From Erythrocercus mccallii (lineage: Eukaryota > Chordata > Aves > Passeriformes > Dicruridae): a stretch of 64,000 nt of DNA. Below are positions 1 through 11,215 of this stretch, in pieces. Within the stretch, counting starts at the first letter, position 1; the number at the start of each line of letters is the position of its first letter. The notes under the pieces were generated by a model. It saw nothing but the letters and a program-made list of their open reading frames with translations. It did not search any database and was not told the origin of the DNA. The stretch is taken from positions 98,116 to 162,115 of the forward strand of contig VZRG01001667.1 in NCBI GenBank assembly GCA_013397435.1, written 5' to 3'. The position numbers were made by a program, and so were the translations under genes.

Positions 1-6
1 GCCTAC

Positions 7-217
7 CTTGACCAGGAGGTCGGCGGCGCGGGGGTGCCGGTAGCGGATGAGCACCCCCAGGCCGATGGGCAGCAGGGTGCTGCCCAGCGTCAGGCTTACC
101 GCCCCCAGGGGCAGCAGCTGCACCACGGCCGTGTTGATCCAGTGGCGGCTGTAGATCCAGAGGCAGAGGGGCATCAGGAAGAGGGCTAGCAGCGTGGAGG
201 AGGCCGTCATGATAATG
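7..217 (-). CDS. SLC10A4: SLC10A4 coding exon 2
   Basis: The minus-strand acceptor GGCGCAG is followed by a base completing Ser129 (AG|C), then IIMTASSTLLALFLMP and PLCLWIYS, matching the human continuation after GDMNL. The 211-base exon ends at LLVK with a GTAGGC donor at positions 6-1, so the next intron starts at the window edge. The intron between exons 1 and 2 (218-610) is 393 bases. Confidence 0.93.
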
Positions 218-996
218 CTGCGCCGGGAGAACCAAAGAATGCTCCATCACTCCGCGCCCGGCCGGCGGGCAGCTCCGGGAAGTCCCAGCCCCCGCTGGAA
301 GTGGGTTCTGCAAGCCAGCCGGGCACTTCTCACGGCAAGAGCCCGTTCGCTCTCCTCTCTCCCCACTCCATCCTCCACCCCCTTTCCCCTGCTCCGGCCA
401 GAGCGCGGGCACGCAAGCTTTTTAGGGAAGGAGGCCGGAGACGTGTGTAAGATCCTTGTAAGATCCTCCACGGCACGGGAGAGGCAGCAGAGCAGTGCTG
501 GCGATTCCCAGCGCGCCCTGCCCGCCCGTCCCGGCTCCACCGGCGCCGGGTGCCCAGCGAACCCTCCGGCCTCCCGGCCGGCTGGGGCCAAGGGGCAGCG
601 GGACACCTACCTCAGATTCATATCCCCGTCGACGAGCACCGACATGAGGTTGGAGAGGTTGCCGCCGGGGCAGCAGCCGCACAGCAGTACAGCCACGGCA
701 GCCACCTCGTCCAGGGCGAAGATGAGGGCGAGGAGGAAGGCCAGCAGTGGCATGGCCACGAATTGTCCCAGCAGCGCCAGCAGCAGCCCTACGGGCCGCC
801 GGAGCTGCTGCCCAAGCTGCCCCAACTCCACGGCGCAGCCCAGCCCCAGCATGGTCACGCAGAGCCCCAGCCCCACCAGCACGCTCAGGCCCTGGCTGAG
901 GGAGCGGTCCGCGAAGGTCTCGCCGCCCCCCGCCAGCGACCCGCCGTCGAGCCCGCCGCCCCCCGCCGCCGCCGGGGGCTGCGCGGAGCTGGCCAT
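7..996 (-). CDS. SLC10A4: SLC10A4, sodium/bile-acid cotransporter-like protein 4 (partial: exons 1-2, continues past the left edge)
   Basis: The coding sequence joins 996-611 and 217-7 on the minus strand. The spliced 597 bases end in phase 0, giving 199 residues before the gene leaves the window. SLC10 proteins are membrane carriers; SLC10A4 is known in mammals as an orphan transporter of synaptic vesicles in cholinergic and monoaminergic neurons. The diagnostic core is CGCCPGGNLSNLM (residues 106-118) followed by LVDGDMNL, which agrees closely with mammalian SLC10A4 as remembered. Hydrophobic spans fit membrane segments near residues 36-56, 69-95, 97-122, 131-150 and 160-180. The N-terminus before the core is only about 33 residues and Gly/Ala-rich, much shorter than the roughly 90 or more in human. 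Location next to SLAIN2 on the same strand supports SLC10A4 over other SLC10 members. The remaining C-terminal exon or exons lie outside the window. Confidence 0.92.
611..996 (-). CDS. SLC10A4: SLC10A4 coding exon 1
   Basis: The exon encodes residues 1-128 plus two bases of codon 129. The start ATG (plus-strand cat at 994-996) begins MASSAQPP and is the first ATG of its open frame. The exon ends in CTGAG followed by a GTAGGT donor at 610-605. It carries the short extracellular N-terminus, the first two membrane segments and the CPGGNLSN signature. There is no Asn before residue 113, so the N-glycosylation sites of the human N-terminus are absent. Confidence 0.93.
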
Positions 997-1420
997 GGGC
1001 TCCGCGGCCCGGGGAGCCGCCGGCTCCCCGCCAAGCCCCGGAGGAGAGCGCGGGCGGCGGGGCGGCCGTCAGTGCTGAACGAGGGCAGGGCTCGCCCCGG
1101 CGGGCGGCGGAGCCCGCATCCCTCCCCGGGCTCCGCTCGGATCTCCGGGCGCTGCTGATGCGCCGCGACCGCGGTCGCCGGCTGCCTGTCGGCTGCGTCC
1201 CCGGACCCACGGGGGGCCACCCCCGGCGTGGGCGGTGTCTCGCTGCCGCCTCGACGGCGGTCATCGCCGGCCGCCAGCGCCGCCCGGCCCCGGCGGAGGG
1301 AAGCGCAGGCGGCGGTGGGCTGCTCGCGGACCCATCCCCCCCTCCGGTGCGACCCCCGGCAGCCTCTCCTGGAGCCGGCAGGGCGCGACCTTTCCAGCGG
1401 AGGACCTGAGGTACCACAGG

Positions 1421-4400
1421 ATTTCCTTTGACATCGGCATTACAAAAAGGTTGATTAGCGTCGCAGTGTCACGCGATGTGGGTGGGCAGCACTAGACCCC
1501 TCTGCTGAGGGATTGCCAAGCTCGTTCCTCCTCCAGGCAAGTTGCTATTGATGTGAAGGTTTTGGAATGTGTGAGGAAGGATGGAAAGCCCTTTTATGAG
1601 GTCGAGGAGGCACCGCTTTCTGCTGGTGGGGACGCAGAAACTGGTCACGAGAGGTGATACCTCTTAAAGGCTAGTTAGTACACGTGAAGGAAACAGGCAA
1701 GCTTACAGGCTCACAAATACTCAAACCAGGGTAAGAAATGTAGCCCATCACCAAAAAGTCATATCCAAGGGCAAGTAAGCTGTTTTCAGTCAGTTTCACC
1801 CATTTCATATTTTATAATTGTGCTTACAACATTTACTTTTCATTTAATAATTTTGTGTCACCCTGTTCCTTCAGAAGTAAAGTGCTGTATAGAATGCCCA
1901 ACTACACTCACAAGTGCAGGAGTTCTTGAGAGAGGAGGGCAGCTTCCGAGGGCAGGAGATATGTCAGTGACTCTCTTGGCACTACTACTGGCCTTGTCTT
2001 AGGAATGTAATTCTTTCCCTCGTTTACCCACAGGATTTAGAAGGGTCACAGCCACCATTTCAGATTATCACTCTTGGGTGAGGGTAGCTGATTCAGGACA
2101 GAGCATCCCCAGGGGCTTCCCCTTGGCTTCTGCACTTTGTATGTGGCTCTACTTCTGCATGGAGCATTTCAGGTCACAGCTGAAGGGGGACACAGCTGGA
2201 TTTAAGGACAGAGTCCATGAGAGCTGCCCTGACTGGCTGCTTCCTTAAGCTCCATCAAACAGCAAGTTTCGGTAAAGTTTTAGGCTGTCCCGGGACTCAA
2301 GTAGAACTTATTGGTGGCTTGAAAGAAAAACAGGCTTGCTTATTAAACCTTTGGTTCTTTCTTGGGGCACAGGTGACACAAGAAGTGCAAGTAGTACCTG
2401 GTGACAAAATCCTGGGAACACAACTTTGCCAAAATGATGCCAAATTCAATACTGTTCTGCCTGTGTTTGTTTCCTTGTCATTAGCCTAAGCAGAGCTCAG
2501 GGAAAATGAGTCATCAGAGCTGAACAACCAAATGGGATCCGGATTGCTTTAGTTCATTCATATTTTTGGGCTCTAGAGGAGGGGAGCTCAGGATCTGGTT
2601 GGCTTTTTGAGCCAACAGCATTCTCTGGATTTAATTTTCTGGTTTGCATACGGAGAAAAGTGCTTGCAGTGTATTTATTGTGCTTCATAAAGTATTACCA
2701 CTGTTATATCTTATTCTATCTGACATGTAGGCAGTACTCTGCTTTGCAACATGCAGGTCATTTTCTTATCACACCCTCCCTGGTTTGTAAAGAAGTGTCT
2801 GGGTGGCTCCCTGTGATGTGGCTGACCAGGGATCACTGTGGGCAGACCCAGGACGGATCCACTGTGTGAGCACAAGGCTTATTGAGCAGGTGGGTAGGGC
2901 GCAGCCAGGCCTCCTGCTTTATCTCTGTCTGTCACTCCCCAAACTCACCACTGCAGCAGGGCTGGTCACAGGAAGATATTTTTATATCATAATGTATGTG
3001 GCACCTATGGTGCAGGCAGTTACAGGAGGAGTCCAGTATCCCTGGAAGCAGATGCAGGCTCTTTTAGAGCCCACCCAGTCAGCATGAACTTCAGTTTTAA
3101 GGGATACTGAACTATAGTGGGAAAATGTCATGAATGCATCACAACAAATCAAGACCTCTTGAGATTTTTGTTATAATTTATCAGCTAAAATTAAAGTTAA
3201 ACTCGTGATTTAAACATGAGCAGTGAAGCTGCCTTCAGGGAAAGCCAAGTCTGAACCCAGCTGATGTGTTTTGCTAATTCTCCATCCACAGAGTAGCTCT
3301 ACTCCAGGTGGGCACCAGGCATATTTTTACATGCAGCATTTAGAATGAAAAAACATTGTACCTGCTGCTGAGCATGGTTCTTGTCTGTAACTTGCTGCAG
3401 GCTTTCCTGATATGTCATCCTAAAAGCACAGTCTGAAGTCTGGAGTGATGCTGAGTAGTTTTGCAGCACCTGGCTGTGAGGCAGCCAGCTCACACATAGT
3501 GAATACCTCAATGTATATAAATCCATGGATAATTCCTTTCTGCTTTCTTTTGTGGAGGGCAGGAGAAAGGATACTGCCTACCCTGCTATTACTGGAAGCC
3601 ACAAATTGAATATTTGAGTATAAAAAGACTTGGCAAGTAAACCTGATCATACATCATTCTCAATTATTCCCTGTTAGTCCTTCTGTTGAAAAACGGGTGA
3701 AAAGATAAGAGCTAGCAAGAACAAAGAAGAGGGAGGGGAAGGACCACTGAAATATGAACTTGTTGTAGTTTGTAACTTTTATTAAAAACATCATTTTACA
3801 ATAATCTTACAAGAGGGTTGATTTCCACAGAAGAGCACTTGTGCTATAAGCCAGTCTGAAGAGGCAGAAGCCTCTCAGAACCAAGGAATTTTGTTTGCTC
3901 CTTTATAACAGGATTTTTCTGCTTTCCCTTTGTTCAACTAGAATCAAAGGTGAAAAATAGAGGATAAAGTTGTAAGGAATTTTGATAGTACTGTAAGGAA
4001 TGAGCAAAGCAACCTTGCTGTTCACTCAGTTAGTGACTGCTTCAGCACACTGTGTGATGTTTCCATTGTTTCTCCTGACAAAGATTAAAAGCATCTGGCA
4101 TAGCCCAGGACTACTGCAAAATTGCAGTCATTGTGTCCGCTCTTCATCTTGGTGACCCCCAAGGCCACCCCCTTCTCCCGAGGGAAGTCACTGTGGGTGT
4201 TGTTCACTGAGCTGGATTTGGGGCAGCAAGAGGAAGGTTTGGTGTGTGCCTGGTGCTATCGAGGCCCTAGAGCCTCAAGAAGAAGGTTTGGTTTGCAAAT
4301 CCCAGGTGAGTTAAGGATAAGCCAGAATCTTGAACTTGAAAGCCTAAATCCCAAACATGTTGCATTTCAGGTGTGTGCACGTTGCAGTTATGAGCACGCC

Positions 4401-7400
4401 ATTTCAACGCCAGTTAAAAGCAGCCAATGGGGCTGGGTGAGGAAGCCAAGGGTGGTCACCCCCTCTTTTCCAACTCTTCCCATTTCATCTTAATATCCAT
4501 TTCAGCTGCCCGCTCCTCCCACCTTGGCTCTTGCGTGCTGTGCCTGGGTCTGCGGAAAGTGGCGTCACCCTCCCATAAGTCATGCTCTGCCTCTCTGCAT
4601 GTCTGTGCCAGCTGATTTGTGGAGCTGTGCTGGGTGTTTGCAGAGGAAGAGAGGCCTCTGAAGGACAGTCCTGGAGGATGGAAAGCTTTCAGTCAGCACC
4701 TTAAGGTGCCGGTGCTACTAAAGATGCTGGGACAAAATACTGCTGTGAAAGTGATGTTCAGGTGAGACCTAGCAGGAGTAGTTTCTGATTTCCCGGGGAT
4801 GTACAATCCCTTCATTTCTACCTTACTTGCTATGCACCTAGGCTATGGATAGAAATAAAATTAAATTAAAGACTTAATAGGGCAATAATCATTTACCATG
4901 GGAAAAAGAAAAGTCTTTGCTGTTGCTTTGAATTAAAAAATTCCTTTATCATGTATTTTGTGATCCTCTATATGCAGTTCAGGGTAATTTTGTGGTAAAC
5001 TTCATGAAATGCATAAGCTTGATCATATTTATAATGTAGATACAGAGCACTTATTTTTGTGGCTTAGGAGAGTTAGGAATTGGAGCCTAATTGTGCAGAG
5101 ATATTGGTGCTTTTGCTTGTTCTTCCGTGGTTATCTGTGTGCTGGGAAGGATGTGTCACCTGGTCCTTTGCTGAACTATCTCCTACTCAGTCTCAAGAGC
5201 AGCAGCACACAGGAGACTTTGCACCTTTTGTCACTCCCACCCATAGCCCACCCTCACGGAGCCAGCAACTCTATGATCTTAGCAGACAAGTGGCTTTTTC
5301 CTTTTTAAAAATTTTATGTTGTTTGGGAGCTTGGTCACTAAAGAGGTGAGAAAATACATTTTGGAAATAAGATGAAGCATTGAGATCTGTGCAATTAAGT
5401 TTTCCTACAAAACCTCCCCAGCCAGACACAGGCAGAAGCTGCTTTGGTGAGGATGTGCTGATTGATCATAGATGCTCCTGCCCCAAGCTGCTTGTGTTGT
5501 ACACGAAGGCAGAGTGCAGTTGTATCAACACAAGAGTTGTGGGTTTCCTGCTAGTTCATTGCTCCTGCAGCTGCCTGTAGTGCAGAAGACTAGGACAGAT
5601 CTGCATTTCCTGCCTCCTAGGCTTTTCTGCTACTGTTCAACATGACACCTGGCCCCATTGTAGCACTGTTACGTCTCATCCTGAGCTTATCTTAAACTTT
5701 CCTCTGCCCTGTCCTTAGCAAGGTGCTGCTGCTCAATCCTGCTTGGCAAATCTCCACAATAATCAGCATCTTTTATTCCCTGGCCAACATCCTCGACCAG
5801 TCCCAGGGTCTAAATTTCAGGGTGCAGAAAATTAGATAAATGTCCCTTCCTCTCCTCTTCAGCAGCAGTCATTGCTGTGTCCCTGTTGTCTCCTCTTACA
5901 GGTGAGATCCCATCAAATCATCCTTGCCTTCACCCTGGCGGAAGTGGTAAAGGCATCCAGGCATCCTCCTCTGTTGCACTGCATCTGCCTCTCCTTTTCC
6001 CTGCTGTCTTTGTGATTTCTCTGTTCATAGGAGTGTTGTTCCCTTTTTCTCATGGGTTCCTCTTCCTAATGATGCCTGTTTCAGTCCAGTCCTGCTCTGT
6101 ATTTATGCCTGCCTTGGGAGCAGTGATCTCTCCCAAGCAACTTAGAGCCTCTGAGATTTTATTAAATTGAAGTGGTGTGGAAGGGAAACAAGCAAAAGCC
6201 TCGTTTACGTGGCTGGGCTCCTTTGTGTCCCCTCATGTGTTCAGTCTCTGAGCGTGTGTATGGGAACAGATCCTTTCACTGAAGCTCTGGGTTAGCAGTC
6301 AAGGGCAGAAATTATTGAGATAAAATCCTCCTGTTGCACTTGGTGTTCCCTCATGTTTATTTTTAAGATATCTGAAGACCATTAATCAACAAGTAAGTGC
6401 ATGATGCCTCAGGTCACGATGTTCCAATAATTCATAATTAGAACTAAGTGTATAAGGCTGCGTGATCTGCCTTCTAAATGAAGAGGCCTTTTGCCAACCA
6501 TCCCATTAGAAAAGGTCTTCTGGTCCATGAAAAGAGGTGAAATCAGGGAATCGTTGAAGAATAATTTTGTAAATTGACCGCTGACAGTGAATTGTTCAGG
6601 CAGTTGTATCCCTACAACTATAAAACAATTACTAGCAGCAAGTTTTTCTTTAGTCAAATAAATGCCTTTGTGTGAGGTACCTTTACCCAGATTCAAGTAA
6701 GAAAGGATTCTACCTCATTCACTGTTCCCTTTTGTTGTCATTTGATCTTTTTCTGTAGTTGGAGTATTATCAGTGTTAAGATGAAAAGTCGTAATAAATG
6801 ACCTAATGACTAATGCATGCGTTAGTCCAGAAGAGACAAAATTAGCATCCTGCCCCATCAGACAGGGACAAGGAGGTGAGATGAGGATGACTCTGAAAGC
6901 ACTGGATTCAGAGTTAAAAGTCAGTGGTATTTTGCACTGCAGTTGCACTGCAGGCACAGGTATTGCTTTGCACAGGTTCTCACAGGCAGGTGGTCATAGG
7001 ACTTTAGAAACAGGCAGTCTGGGATGTCACAGCTCTGATGACCTCGCCAAGAGTGTCACAAACAACCTGCTCAGCATGCTCACTGATGGTGTGGGGGACG
7101 CTGATTGCTGGGAAGGATGGCAGTGCCAGCAAGGCTGGAGAGCACAATGACAATGGGATGTGCACAGCCTGCTAAATGGTGGGGCTTCGAATGGATGTGC
7201 AGTTGCAGGTCCAGTCCAGCTTGGTTTACTGGATGTCCATCACCCACTGAGAGTCCCAGCCCCCTCTTAACTTGCTGTGTAGGAACTCGGGGTTAGGGGC
7301 ATAAATCAAGAGAGATAATGTGGAGGTAGATCACACAAATATGTGTTTGTGTCTATACAATCTATAATTTGGGTTTTGCAAAGAAAACCAGCCCAGAGTA

Positions 7401-8400
7401 AATGACACCAAGATACTGTCCCACAGATTAATTTAGTTGTAAAAAAAATGCGTAAATAAATAAATTTAATTCCATCTACAGCAGCAGTTGCTTCATAGAG
7501 TATTCATTTAATTGAAGAAAGACACCCAAAAGAAAAATTACATCACTCACTTGCCAAAGCTTTCTCTCTATTAAAAGGATTGTTAATGGTGAGCACCATG
7601 GGAATTATAAGAGTTAATAGCATCAATATTCTGTATCTCAGGTTACACACAAAAAATATCTTTGTACTCAGCTTTCAGCCGTTTATCATAGCATCAAAGG
7701 TGGCTGGATGTGGACTAAAGCTGTTTTGTGTTAGAAACTGCATAACCATGGAATAAAAATGCTTCTTGTCCTGGTGCCACACTTTTACTAAATATTAAAA
7801 ATGAGTATCACTAATGCTGATCAGCAAATAAGCAAGCCCTTCAAAACAGGTGCACCATTACCTAAATTAACTCTCGAGCTGTCTAGAAAAAAAATCTCAG
7901 GGAAATGGGGAGAAATAAAACTCAAATGTAATTGGCTCTTAATACTTGAATTAGCTAATGTATTAATCCTATGAAAATAGCCTTGACACACTGTTATATG
8001 CACTTTTGCACATAAAAACTGTGATGAAACAGAGTATTTTTGAACAAACCACAGTATCAGTACCTGTATGTCACTGCAGCTGAGGCAGACGTACTCTGGG
8101 CTTTGTATATTTGTTGATTTTCCAGAGATATGAAAGCATGAATGTCTTCATAAATAAGACCTTTTATTTCCTTCTGTGGTGCCTAAGCAGAAATGCTGGG
8201 TATGAAGCCAAGAGAATATGTTTTATGGTCCTGCCTGTGGTGTTCATTATACCACTAGCTAAGAGTAATCTCTTATTATAAACTCACAACTCCCCAAAAA
8301 CACAGTGGGTTTAAGGTGCTGTAAGAGAGATTTGAATTAGATACTGATGGGGCAAATAAAAAAAAAAAAGCAGTGGTGTTGAAGGCCAGATAGTCTGGGC
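1421..8400. other. Intergenic sequence with no recognised gene
   Basis: Mostly unique-looking, moderately AT-rich DNA. Open frames here are short (at most 123 codons, at 4122-4493), share no recognised motif and look random. No clear CR1 element was seen. Its location upstream of SLC10A4 makes enhancers plausible, but none can be named from sequence. Confidence 0.6.
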
Positions 8401-8459
8401 AGGCAGCAGTGATCTCCCGGGAAAGGTCAGGCAAACACCTCTGCAGCAGCGTGAGCTTT

Positions 8460-8690
8460 GGGGTGGCACGGCGAGACCAGGTGACCCTGCAAGGCTCCTC
8501 CTGGAGCTTACCTGGTTGTCTGGTACCTTGTGCAGACGCCCTTTATCCTCCGCGGTGACACTTGCCGGTACCGCTAAACCCTCACGTCTCTGGCGCCTAA
8601 CTGTGCTGGCGGCTGGAGCTGCTGGCAGCACCTTCAGGATCGCAGGCATCTGCCCAAGCTGGCGACGTCAGGTGCGGTTCACAGCCCAGA
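8460..8690 (-). promoter_or_regulatory. Isolated CpG-rich patch, possible promoter or first exon
   Basis: About 14 CpGs occur in 230 bases, while the flanks have almost none. It contains GACGTCA near 8668, seven of eight bases of a cAMP-response element. On the minus strand an open frame starting at 8649 (MPAILKVLP) runs into a near-consensus donor, CAG|GTAAGC, at 8512/8511. This could be the first exon of an unannotated minus-strand transcript or an upstream SLC10A4 exon, or simply an old exapted sequence. Confidence 0.3.
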
Positions 8691-11013
8691 AATGAAGTCT
8701 GTGTCCTGAACTGCTTGAAAATTTTATTAAGCTGGCAGCATCTTGCATCCTGCCTGCCAGAGAACGAGCCTTAGACAGAGCCATTTTTGATTGGATAGTC
8801 AGAGGAAGGAATAAAAAGCAGTCAGCCCCTTGTTTCAGGGTGAAAGAATTAAAGAAAAGCAAAAGATTGGAATAAACATACACAAAAGGGCCACCATAAG
8901 AACTCCTTTCCTCTGCTCAGTCTATGATAAGAAAGCAAAATACTATAGATATTAGTAAATTAGTAAATTTAAGATATTAAAATATAACAAACTATTAAAA
9001 TAATATAAATAAAAAATGACATTTATTTTTATACACACTGTTTAAAGCATATAATTTCTAAATAAAATATTTGAAACTTATGTTTTACCTACATATATAC
9101 ATGGCTAGTCTAAATGCTAAGGAAGTTTCAGCAGGAGATTCTTTCTGCTGAAATCAAAGCCAACTGGGACCAAAGGAGTAGCTGCCCAAAGACATCTGTA
9201 AGGTATCAGTGCTCAGTGTTTCCACCCAGCTGTGAGTGGTACCATGCAGTAACCCCAGGCCTATGAGGCAAAGTTCACCCAAACAAATCTAGCCCAAACC
9301 CCTCCAGGCAAGGGAGCCCTGTGCAGGTTAGGAGCTGGGGGACAGGAGATAACAGTGTCACCACTTCCCATAAAAACACACAAACTCATTCTTGCAAAAC
9401 AAGTTGTTTCAAGCTAACACCCAGAAGTCTAAACAAATCCAGGTTCCAAATGCAAGGTGCTAATGCAAAACCAGCTAGGGAAGGGACCATCCCCAAAGGA
9501 GTTTATTATCAAGTGCAAAGATGCAGAGTCATTACATCATCATGCTCATGTACAAATGGAGAAGTTATACATGGGAATGATTAATTTGCTGAAGATCATG
9601 CTGGAAATAGTGGCAAAGCTGCACACTGGCAACAAGTGCACTGAGCTCCAACTGGTAACATGCTCCTGAGGAGGCAGCATGTACAGTGTGATCCCTCAAG
9701 ACAAAAAAAAGTTCTGTTTCTCTACCACTGCCAAAGATCCACAGAATCAATTTGCACTTGTAGCTTCTTAAAATGTTTGAGTGGTATTGCTGAGACCCTT
9801 AGAACCTGCCGTAAGCAGTGAGAAATCACCTCCAGTTTGTACAGACACATGAATTCTGCTCCCAGAGAGAGGGAGGGATGACTCAGCAGAGAGGATGACT
9901 GCTGGGTTCCTCCAGCAAACATCGATTCATTGTAAGGGCTTCTTTAAACCCTTTGATTTAGTAGCAAAGGAAGGGTGTCCAAGCATATTTTCCCTTCAAG
10001 AGGAGAGGCTGTCTCATAGCTCGGGGCTGCTCCCTGTCCCTGCAGCATGCTGGCACTTACCATTAGCATCCCAGGCCTTTTGACATTCAAGACATTTTTG
10101 GCAGTGATCATAGCCTTTATTAGATAATGGAAGATACTATCCGAGAACTCAGAAGGAGACTTTAGAAAGGCCTTAAGTAACCAAAAATTTAATTTTGAGG
10201 GCATTACAAACAGTAAGAGTCATTGGTGAATCAGTGTAGGAAGCACTAATATACTAGTGCAAATTTCACTGTTGCTTGTGCAAAAATGCACATAACAGCT
10301 GAGCTCTTCCCAGGAGATTTCTTGGATCAGATGCCCAAATCTGGAAGCCCTCAGAAGCCAGGCTCTGCAGAATAGGAGACTGACCTATGCTCCCTGTTGC
10401 AGAGTAGTAAGAGCATCAGTTTGCAGTCACTGCTGTGGCCCCGAAGCAGAAGCTGTCCTGGTGCAAGACAGATCCCCAACCCCTGCAGTAATTTCACAGC
10501 CATGCCAATGGGAATTGGTGGCTGATCACTGCGCTTGGGTTGCTCAGAGGAGCTGCTCTGGGGGAAGGCTCTACTTGAGTGCTGTGCGAACTGCCATGGC
10601 AAGAGGAGGGGTGCATGTCTTGTGTAATCCATGCCATCTCTGAGTAGCTCAATACAAGCCTTTTTGCATCTCACAGTCTTGAGATGTTGCCGTGTGACCA
10701 CACAGCACCACACATTTAGCTGGAAAAACCCAGACCAGTAGGAAAATATTTCTGAAATCTTAAACAGTTTAAGGAGGTTTAAATCTATGTGACACTGAGT
10801 AAAAAGTCTAATGGGGGTGTTTCAGTCTCCTCAAGAGGTGTTTTTTATGGCCTGCTTGTGTGGTTTCATCTTCCCTCAGACTCTCCTGGTATATATGCAG
10901 CTGTTAATTACATTCAGGACCTTATGGACAATTCAGTGAAAACTCAGGACAATGTGGTGAACTGAAGCTGAACTAGACCAAATGCGGGCTGAAAAAGCAC
11001 AGTGAAAGCAAGA

Positions 11014-11028
11014 TCGCCCTCTAGTGTC
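11014..11028 (-). promoter_or_regulatory. CTCF-like binding motif
   Basis: Read on the minus strand the site is ACACTAGAGGGCGA, which agrees with the CTCF core CCACTAGAGGGCGC except at the first and last bases. A motif match alone does not prove occupancy. Confidence 0.4.
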
Positions 11029-11185
11029 TGAAGAGTCCTGGGTAGGAAGCAAAGAGCAAAAAGAAAACCCTGCAGTATTTAATAGAGTAATAAAAGGCAA
11101 AAAAGACAGAAAAACAGAAGGGCTAAAAAGAGTGCATAAATGGGTTATAAATGTAACCTACTAGTTGTTTTGAATTTTGAAAGAA

Positions 11186-11215
11186 GATTTCTGGTAGGCA
11201 GATTTCTGGTAGGCA
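11186..11215. repeat. 15-bp perfect tandem duplication
   Basis: GATTTCTGGTAGGCA occurs twice head to tail with no spacer. It is a small local duplication, probably from replication slippage. Confidence 0.85.

Larger units (their letters stand above)
1..1420. promoter_or_regulatory. SLC10A4: CpG island over the SLC10A4 promoter and 5' exons
   Basis: The first 1.4 kb is dense in CpG and G+C, then changes sharply to AT-rich sequence. It covers both exons, the short intron and about 420 bases upstream of the ATG. No TATA box is visible, as expected for an island promoter. The transcription start cannot be placed. A partial match to the neuronal silencer element (GTGCTGAA half-site, 1059-1079) lies in the presumed 5' UTR. 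Confidence 0.75.

Noticed and set aside
194..1158. Long plus-strand frames (294 and 202 codons)
   Set aside because: They are shadows of SLC10A4 exons 1-2 in a GC-rich island where stops are rare.
422..1417. 331-codon minus-strand frame over the SLC10A4 promoter
   Set aside because: It is out of frame with the conserved exon, of low complexity and GC-driven. It contains no human-like SLC10A4 N-terminus.
4122..4493. 123-codon plus-strand frame
   Set aside because: No recognisable motif, no splice context and no CpG island; it looks random.
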